From NCBI GenBank assembly GCA_959347315.1, contig OY365818.1, forward strand, positions 4,964,107 to 5,028,106: DNA of 64,000 nucleotides, given 5' to 3'. The notes under the pieces are model-generated. The model did not search any database. It saw only the letters and a program-made list of their open reading frames with translations, and was not told the DNA's origin. A program made the translations under genes and the position numbers. The DNA is from Bimastos eiseni. Taxonomy: Eukaryota; Annelida; Clitellata; Crassiclitellata; Lumbricidae. Shown piece after piece: positions 23,546-64,000 of this stretch (its first letter is position 1; each line of letters starts with the position of its first letter).

Positions 23546-23817
23546 ACGTACCTACACCAAAGCTTCCACCTTTCGACCTCAGCCTAATCTCTTCCAATTA
23601 TTAGCTCCCTGTACGAACTAGGCCTATATGCTGGTCCGAGCTTTAACTCCTTGAAACAGCCCAAAATCGGGCAGCGAACGAGGAACACAATCACATAATA
23701 TACATGTATCATGGGATGATGGGACGTATCTTCCTGCCAAAATGTAGCCAAGTGGGCCAGTAAAGAAATACGTTTACGTTAAATAATCAACTAGCTCATC
23801 CAGTACCATGTTGTGAT

Positions 23818-23933
23818 TTGGGACCAACAGGCAGAATCCTTTGACACCTCTCATGGCGGATCTCGTATAGTAACCGTAAATTGTTGTCGACCAAGACAGA
23901 GGTTTCTGGCTCACAAAGAGGTAGCACAGTCCT
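23818..23933 (-). pseudogene. SLC46 exon 3 remnant, copy C
   Basis: Reverse strand reads GLCYLFVSQKPLSWSTTIYG and continues to MRGVKGFCLLV. It is close to exon 3 of copy B (12717-12481) but has one extra residue (YTRSAMRG against YTGAMRG) and loses similarity near 23818, midway through the exon. No other SLC46 exon is recognisable nearby, so this is a decayed third tandem copy. Confidence 0.85.
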
Positions 23934-24084
23934 TTTTCCGAAGCGATTGTGGCAAATATTTGGGTCTAGTTGTTAAAATGCCACGTAACCTAATCAGAAA
24001 AAAAATACACGCAGGAAGTTGTGACAGTAAACATTCTCTGCAGAAATTGCCAGTAACGTGACAAAAAAGTCTGGTGTAGTATTG

Positions 24085-24800
24085 GGGAAAGGGACGTTGA
24101 GTGTAAAATGGAGGTAAGGGAGGTTGAGGGTAAAGTGCATTTTGCCCACTTCCTCCCTTTCCTCCACTTTACCCTCAACCTCCCTTACGTCCATTTTACC
24201 ATCAACCTCCCTTTCCTCTATTTTGCCCACTTCCTCCCTTTCCTCCATTTTGCCCTAAACCTCACTTACCTCCATTTTCCACTAACCTCCTTTTCCTCGA
24301 TTTTATCCTCGTCATTCCTTTGCTTCATTATGCCCTCAACCTCCCTTTCCTCCGTTTCACCCTCAAGGTTCCTTTCCTCAATTTTATCCTCAACCTCCCT
24401 TACCTCCATTTTACCCTCAACCTCCCTTTCCTCCATTTTGCCTACTTCCTCCCTTACCTCCTTTTTGCCCTCACCCTTCCTTTCCTCTATTTTCCCACTT
24501 CCTCCCTTTCCTCCACTTTACCCTCACCCTTCCTTTCCTCCAATTTACCCTCAACCTCCCTTCCCTCCATTTTAGCCTCAACCTCCCTTTCCTCCATTTT
24601 GCCTACTTCCTCCCTTTCCTCCATTTTGCCCTCAACCTCCCTTTCCTCCATTTTACTCTCAACCTCCCTTTCCTCCACTTTACCCTCACCCTTCCTTTCC
24701 TCCATTTTGCCCTCACCCTCCATTTTACCTTCAGCATACCTTTCCTCCATATGCTCTCTTCCTTTCTTTTCCACCATTTTACCCTCACCCCTAATGCTAA
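24085..24800. repeat. 27-bp polypyrimidine/polypurine minisatellite
   Basis: About 25 units of 27 bp, pyrimidine-rich on the plus strand (CTCAACCTCCCTTTCCTCC core). Since 27 is a multiple of three, long ORFs arise on both strands: (MEEREVEGK)n on minus, FLHFTLNLP-type repeats on plus. I regard these as by-products. At the left end the orientation flips, giving 35-bp arms 24103-24137 and 24165-24199 with one mismatch. Confidence 0.9.
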
Positions 24801-25167
24801 GTTTCGCCATACATGACGACGATTGACAATGCAATGGTACTTCCCGGAGTAAGACTTCTTGCAGCGACGCACTACAACTTTGTATGTACCCGGATCTGGC
24901 AAATAGTACATTCAAATACTCGGATTCGGTACCCGGTGAAAATTTTCTACCCGGTCGGCTGCTATTCTGTGTCAATCATTGATGAAATTGAATAAATGAA
25001 CACTGATTACTAATCCTGTCAGTGAGAAGATCAGATGGCAGAGAAGAGGACAGACGAGTTCCCTTGCCTACCAAGACTAAGAAAATGAAGTAGTCTTCTC
25101 TTTAGTTGTAGTATGGAAATTGATCTTGAAGTGGATTAAATTAAAAGTCACCATAGATTATTACACA

Positions 25168-25173
25168 TTTATT
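25168..25173 (-). terminator. Possible HEATR5 polyadenylation signal
   Basis: AATAAA on the minus strand, 508 bp downstream of the HEATR5 stop codon. It is the first canonical hexamer I noticed. It is a candidate only. Confidence 0.35.
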
Positions 25174-25680
25174 ATACACAGAAGTCTCTTCCTCACTCTG
25201 TCTGTCTGTCTATCCCTCCCTCTCCCCCTCCCTCTCTCTCTGGGCAAAATAAGTCATTCGCATGACATAAAGCATCCTATTGCACAAAACTCCAAGCTCT
25301 GTTGATGAACAACCGTTCTTGAACGTGAAAAGCGCTCTCGACGACTACTCAAAGAATTCTACAGGGCCACAAAATACTGACTTGTGAAAATACACGCATG
25401 CACAGACTAAATAAACATTTACAGTAAATACACATTCATCGCTATTAATCATCATCTATAAGTTAGGAAGTACAGTAAACAGAACTTTCAAGCACACGCC
25501 ACACAAGTCGACACCTACAAACACAGCATCTATACCTCATAAATAACTCAAGCAAGATTTAAAGCATAATTTAGAAGTTCACATTGACAATTGATCGACA
25601 AAAAAACCTAATACGAAGACACGCATTTACAATTGGGTGTCCACAACGCTACGCGGAAGTACACATTTACAATTGGTTAT

Positions 25681-58238
<32,558 letters not shown>

Positions 58239-58604
58239 CTTGAGCAAACTAAGTATAAATAGAAACACACAACTGTCTATGTTCCTGAAAGTAGTTTGCC
58301 TCAATTTATTCAGATCCAAAATAAATGAGTATGCAGAAGGTTCTATAAAGCAGCAATTATTTAGCACAGGTCATTACATAGAAACCTTACAATAAAGCAG
58401 ATACCCTGCAAGGCTGCATTACATAAACTCTCTGGGGTGACCACATTATGTTGCAGTCGCTTGGTAAGACCTGCATTACATGTATCCACATTCTAGTGAA
58501 ATACATAACCACTCTCTATAATTGTATTCGCTCGTTGCCATATATGCTAGAGGAGGCGAAATTTTCTTGTCAAATTAATTGGAATGCTGCACAATTTTTG
58601 AAAA

Positions 58605-58892
58605 ATCGTCAAGTTCTCGCGGAAACTGTGCAATTAAATATGTTAACGCAGAACTAATGCTAGTCTACCAAGATCTAGTTCAATTAATTATTTCGCTTCG
58701 TGTTACTATTTTTCCTGTTTCTCCAAAGGCTGCCGAGTAATGACAGCATATTCTCCACAAATCGGGTGGAGTCGTAAACAAGATAACAGCCCAGACAGAC
58801 GCTCAACCGGCAAGAAAAACGAAGATATGGAGCAATTGTTTTAAGTAAACTACACCCTTAGAATGCATACCACTTGAGAATATCCACGAATA
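58605..58892. repeat. Direct repeat, copy upstream of HEATR5 start
   Basis: Partner of 57105-57383. With it, the pair flanks the first coding exon (58238-58113). It may lie in the 5' UTR intron or promoter region. Confidence 0.85.
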
Positions 58893-58899
58893 TATCAAA

Positions 58900-61260
58900 C
58901 ACAGTAACCGGCGTGCAATAAAGTATTTAATTTAGTACGCGATTTGTAACAATTTCTAAGTCCAACCCACGGCACAATATGGCCGCAGAATGATTAATCG
59001 GTGATGGGCGGTTTGAGTAGCATATTAAACTGATGGTTACAATTTTAATGTGATAGCGCAACACACAACAAAAACGATGAATTAAAGTGGTTCCGTTACT
59101 GTGCTGTTGAAATGAAGTCCATATTTGCACATTATCCTTAACACCCAATTTCATCGAACTACCCGCGTTGTGTTTTAATTACAATTGGTATTTTTTGTAG
59201 TCTCCAAAGTGCATAGACCTACCCTCAATAAGTTGAAAAAGAGCTAAGATGGTCTATTATTCCTTATAGACAAATCGTGCGTAAAATTAGTGCATCACGG
59301 GAGATTGCGGACTTAGTTGAAATCGACCTTAAATTATGATTCGCTCAGAACATTAATTTGCATGTTATTACTTTAACCCGAGGTGAAAATAATCCCTCTC
59401 CTGAAAAAATTATGTTGGGAGTAAGAAAGTCCTCCGAGAAATGAAGCCTAGTCATAGGTTTCATAGCCATCTGAAGATGTGCCTCTGAATGAAATGGCAG
59501 TTAATTGTGTTCACCTCTCATTTACTAACACACGTCGATGATCTCCAGAGGCAGCTGAAATGCGACGTCCCAGCTCGAGAAAACTATTGTGCAACCTCAG
59601 CATTTATTATTATTATTTATTAAATATTATAATACACGCAAGGTCACACCAAATATGACTCTGAAGTGCTGTAGTCAGCCTCCATGCGCCTAGATTTCCA
59701 AATCGTTGAAAATCAACCATAAATTGTGAGCCTTTGCCACTTTGGAGGGAAGTGAATTTGAGATGTTTAGAGACAGTATATTCCATTCCTTGGATACAAC
59801 GGCATAACTGTTTTCTATTGTGACTCAATAAAGGCCAGGGATGGTGTCTCGAGACCGGAAAACTGCGGTCTTGGTTTCGAATGGTCTTGGACCATCGGTC
59901 TTTGTTTAAATGGAACGGTCTTGGTCTCTGTCTTAAATTAGTGTTCTTGGTCACTTGCCGTATCAGAGCAATTTTTTCAATATTTGTCGATTATCAGAGA
60001 CACCAAATGTTTAGAACCTATGCGACTGTTATCGATTTATGGCGTGCTGACCAAACTAATAGATCTTTATTTACATGTTAATATGGGCAGAAGAAGACAG
60101 GTAAGTGTGCTGCTGGTGGTTTTCTAGGTGAATAATAATAGGCCAATTAAAATTTCATTATGAACTCAACAGGAAGCCAGCACAGCTGATGGAATATGAC
60201 TAATGTGCATTTTCATAGCGGTACACGCATCACTATGTGAGCTTGTGAATAAGTCGGAATATTGTTATAGAGGCTTTTAAATTAACATATTTTACGTATA
60301 ATGACTTTCAGTGGTTCAAACATTTGCCAAATATCCAAGTGCATGTCTGCTCGACCTTTTAGAGATATTTTATTCTATTTTCTATACTCCAGGACATACA
60401 CAGTCTAGCATGAGGCAATTTAGTATTTTTTAAGCATTGAATCATAAAACACCTTTAAAAAATGTCTCAAGTGCCCTATTGAATAGAAGCAGAGTTAACA
60501 ATAATAATATACCTTTGTTTATTAAGCCTGGGTAAACTGCATCACGTAACATACATAGCAAAAGATGAAACATACAAAGACTAAACAGTAAAAGTTGGGT
60601 GGGAGTGGTGAACCGTTATCGCATAAAAAGTAATTTCGATATATAAAAAACATCAATTGTATTTGACTGGCAGCTGAAACGGATGAGATATCGTAGAGCA
60701 CATCTGAGAGCATTGTAAGGTAGGACAGATTTGAAGCTAATGTTGATGCATCATCGTATGGGGCAAATTGTAACCCTACCCAGGTTACAAAGACCCTTGC
60801 TAAGCCAATTGTAGTCACATTCGAAAATTCATTTGCATTAGTAGGGACTATAACTAAGTTATATCTGGATGGCTGTTTCCATTATGAATCGGCAGTTTCA
60901 TAGTGATCATAATTGTGACACAGCTTATTACTTCCTACCACATGAGAAACAAAGCGACAAACCCTCAGATATGCTATATACACGGGAAGCAAGTTTGTCA
61001 CACGACCAGCAATCAGATTTCCTGCGATAAATCACTAAAACAAGTATTTATAGGAGAAATTAAAAACGTACATAATGGTTATTGTTTTCTAATGTTTTCA
61101 AATGTTGAGCAAGAGCTGAAATCATTATTTCCAAGCGCCCACCCAAATGGGAATTGCAGATTATATCTCAAGGTGTAAACTGAATTATTCTAAAAAGTTT
61201 CTGATGTCCAAACACACCAAGCAGTAATTCATATATTGACAGTTCTCTGTACACGTGAGT
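58900..61260. other. Region between HEATR5 and DPY30
   Basis: No coding exon recognised. It should contain the HEATR5 promoter and a non-coding first exon, and the DPY30 3' UTR. A candidate DPY30 poly(A) hexamer (AATAAA, minus) is at 60518-60523. At 59640-59830 the minus strand has a weak LINE-tail-like frame (WNILSLNISNSLPSKV). Confidence 0.5.
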
Positions 61261-61274
61261 ATGAGTCCTGAAGA

Positions 61275-63751
61275 TTATTCAAACTGGTTCTTGTTCTTCA
61301 GGAGGTAAGCGGCCAGATACTCGATCGGGTTCGGGGGCCTGACACAGAAAAAAAAACAATGAACAGTTATTAAGTGAGAAAATATTCTAAAGCCATACCA
61401 ATCAATACCGACCTAGCAATACAATTAGTTACCTTTCTATTTTGTCTGCAGAAAGCAGAACTGTCAGAAAAATTGAGAAATTGAAAAACAAAAATGCATA
61501 AAAAAATTATTATACGCTCAAATTTTAAAGATAAATATGATAAAAATAACTGGTCACACATTTTGAAAAAACAGTCAAATGCTGAAATTTATAATTTAGA
61601 ACCACATAATAAAATTGAATTACTCATTTCACAAAAACTGTGACATGCTCAAACTGAAAAGGTAAAGCCTGTATAAAAATTTACCATTCATTTAAGGAAA
61701 ACTGTGACATGCTCAGACTGGAAAGGTAAAGCTGAACCAAATGGTTACTAATAATATGGAAATGCAATTTAACACAAAGCATGGTAGAAGTTCCCTTATG
61801 ACATGTCCTACGAATATATTTTTGAGTGATGTCAGACTTAGTCTTAGAACAGAATTTCTTCAAGCTCCAATGCACCACGATAGAAAAAGAGTATAAGCAT
61901 CAAGTTGAAAAACAGACAAAAGCTGAAAACTTTTTTAATCCTTCAATCAGAAGAAGCATTGGTTTCCCTGTTGCTTTTAATACACTCTCATTTTAAAGTG
62001 TTAAGCAGCTGCACATCTAGACAACATAAGTACTGTAAATTTCACATTACACACTGTGATGCAAAAATGTTACTGAAAACTATTGCAACAGTGTATTAAC
62101 ACAGGATGCAGGCAACTCCAAGCATTGCAACTAAATGTGGTCCATTGAAAAAAAAAGTCTGCAACCTTCAACATCTTATTGCGCCATGTGGACCAGTGAT
62201 GAAATCAAATGCTTTGAAGAATAAAAATCAAATGTTTTGAAAATTCAGCTAGACTGATGACCGACCTCTCTTTTGCAAGCACTGACATTCCCTGGAGTAG
62301 GATTGGCACAACAGTGTTGTCAAGGTAAGCACGAGTCGGCAGAGACTGGAGATCCACCTTCGGCCGCTTACAGGGTGTCTCCATCATCTCCTTCTCATTT
62401 GAGGCAATCTTCTGTAAATGTTCAAATCAGGGAAAATGCATATGTACCGGCATCTATCAGAATAATGCATATGTTTAAATCAGAGATAATGTACATTAAA
62501 CCAGCTCGCTTATATAGTACACAAACCAAAGGATGAGCCCTTCATCCTTGCACGTGTCGATCATGCGACACAGCATGATCGACCCAAGCAACAGCACCTA
62601 GATTATAGACAGCGCGTGTGCCCTTCTAAGCACTATCTATTAGGACATGCCAGCCAGGCAAAGTATGGATGGGCAATGAACGCACTGTTGCATGTCAGGC
62701 TTCGTGTCTCTCTGTCTCCGGCTCCTTACCAACCTCCATACACTGAGGCCTAGCATCCAACAATATGTATATTACTGAACCGCCTGCGAACAAACTGTGG
62801 GAATAGCGAATAAATCACACACAAAATCACAGCAAACAAATAACATAAATATCATAATTACAAAACAGATGTCATCAGAGTTTCGGTACTCGTCCAACAG
62901 ATATGCTAGATGCATGTACACTCAATGTTCCAAGCGCTGGTTTGTGTTTGTCTAACTAGAGGTCCAAACACTAACTTTCGTCAGTTATCATGATTTAGAG
63001 TGACGCTTACATTACATATTCCAATTGGATGTAAACTGTAAAGCACTTACCTTAATGCCATCACTCAGCAAAAAGTCAGCACTTGGCTTGTCCAGTGCAA
63101 CACTCCCATCATCCAGTTCAGAAAGAACGATACTAGCGCTTGACGTCTTATCTACTACAAAGCAAAAAAAATACACAGTTCTGCAACCTTTCTTGGTAAT
63201 ATTTTGACACTGCGTATCTTACGCAACTTATAATAGTGAAGAATATGATGTTTAGGCATGGCTTACAGTTGACTTATAAACTAGGTAAACTTGCAGTATC
63301 GGGGCACATATGTTTCCGGGCGTCGTACGGTGTATTTTGGCAAGCAGCGGCGTCTGCTTGGCAGGCACCATGTTTTCTAATGACGACAAACCCTGACCCT
63401 AATCGAACTACACGCCGGAAGTAATATTACCCTAACCGACGCCTGGCATATATACGCACACCGAAACTACAAGAGTGCCCTAAACTATACATACATCTTG
63501 ACAATGTATCTACCATGATTTTACTTAGCCTTGAATTGTGAATTTCCTTACCCCTTACAATACACAGGCGGCAAAATGCAAGCCAAAACCCCATACCCGC
63601 ATTCAACATCGCAGGCGTAATACCTCAATAAATCTGTAACCAAATGTTATTTAAAATAAAATTACGCAAGTAATGTCAAAACTGTACAAAATATATTATC
63701 CTAAACCACAAGAAAATCAAATTTGTAATATTTTTATGTACCATCCGCCAT
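61275..63751 (-). CDS. DPY30: DPY30, COMPASS/MLL complex subunit (4 coding exons)
   Basis: Small adaptor of the SET1/MLL histone H3K4 methyltransferases; its dimerised helices dock on ASH2L. Exons: 63751-63742, 63154-63051, 62411-62266 and 61338-61275, phases consistent, 324 nt, 107 residues. The Dpy-30 motif is very conserved: [20 protein letters not shown], then [20 protein letters not shown] and [12 protein letters not shown] at the C-terminus. The acidic N-terminal part (residues 1-50) has no close match I can name, as usual for the family. The first coding exon is only 10 nt (AAA ATG GCG GAT G, a good Kozak context) with a weaker donor (GTACAT), so the start is the least certain part. 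The exon 2 acceptor is a tandem TAGTAG, which would add or remove one residue. Confidence 0.93.
62531..62583. repeat. Hairpins in DPY30 intron 2
   Basis: A perfect 11-bp hairpin, GTCGATCATGC (62556-62566) and GCATGATCGAC (62573-62583) with a 6-nt loop, follows a smaller one (ggatga/tcatcc, 62531-62547). Confidence 0.8.
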
Positions 63752-63759
63752 TTTCGGTT

Positions 63760-64000
63760 GTCACGGAAAATGTGTTCTTGTTATTGTTCTTCGTCCATAG
63801 AGATATTTATGGACAGACGAAACAATCTCTTGTGTCACTCGTTAGGCTTACAGAAACAACAATTCTTTATTCTTCAAGCAGAGACTATTGGATAACCCGC
63901 AAAAGCAAAATTGACGGATAGAGTGGTGGTCAGACAAATTTACGTCGAGAAAATTGAAAATTTAACCCCAATTCTAAACGTGACCAAATCAAGACTTCGT
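63760..64000. other. Upstream of DPY30, no gene recognised
   Basis: Presumed DPY30 5' UTR and promoter region. No TATA box obvious, and no other gene seen up to the right edge. Confidence 0.4.

Noticed and set aside
24108..24975. Long ORFs on both strands (up to about 168 codons)
   Set aside because: They follow from a 27-bp repeat without stops, and no domain or start context supports them.

Overview
This is a eukaryotic (animal) nuclear window with spliced genes, GT-AG introns, abundant degenerate LINE copies, tRNA-derived SINE-like sequences and many mini- and microsatellites. Protein similarity, the frequent palindromic word TAGGCCTA and the repeat style suggest a marine invertebrate deuterostome, most likely an echinoderm. 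That assignment is an inference. All recognised protein-coding genes lie on the minus strand.

Left part (about 1-24 kb): a tandem cluster of SLC46-family major-facilitator transporters. Copy A (584-3587) runs off the left edge, copy B (10726-14752) lacks only a short 3' coding end, and copy C (about 23818-23933) is one decayed exon. The large first exons of A and B encode transmembrane segments 1-6, and both genes have a TATAAATA box 67-88 bp upstream of the start codon. A 3'-truncated LINE (8300-9285, +) and a longer broken endonuclease/reverse-transcriptase LINE (18210-21690, -) sit between the transporters, with no other recognisable gene.

Right part (25.7-63.8 kb): two conserved genes. 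HEATR5 (HEAT-repeat protein 5, an AP-1/endosome-TGN trafficking factor) was rebuilt as 36 coding exons from 58238 down to 25681. Every exon phase agrees, giving 6150 nt of coding sequence and 2049 residues. DPY30, a subunit of the COMPASS/MLL H3K4 methyltransferases, lies upstream in four coding exons (63751 to 61275, 107 residues).

HEATR5 introns are full of LINE 3' ends, SINE-like copies and minisatellites, several of which touch splice sites. The most striking is an 18-bp array at the exon 29 donor. Each unit copies the last exon bases plus the GT donor, so the 5' splice site is present many times and the first alternatives stay in frame. A second junction, the exon 16 acceptor, has been partly copied into its own intron. 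These junction-derived repeats are the best candidates for something new here.
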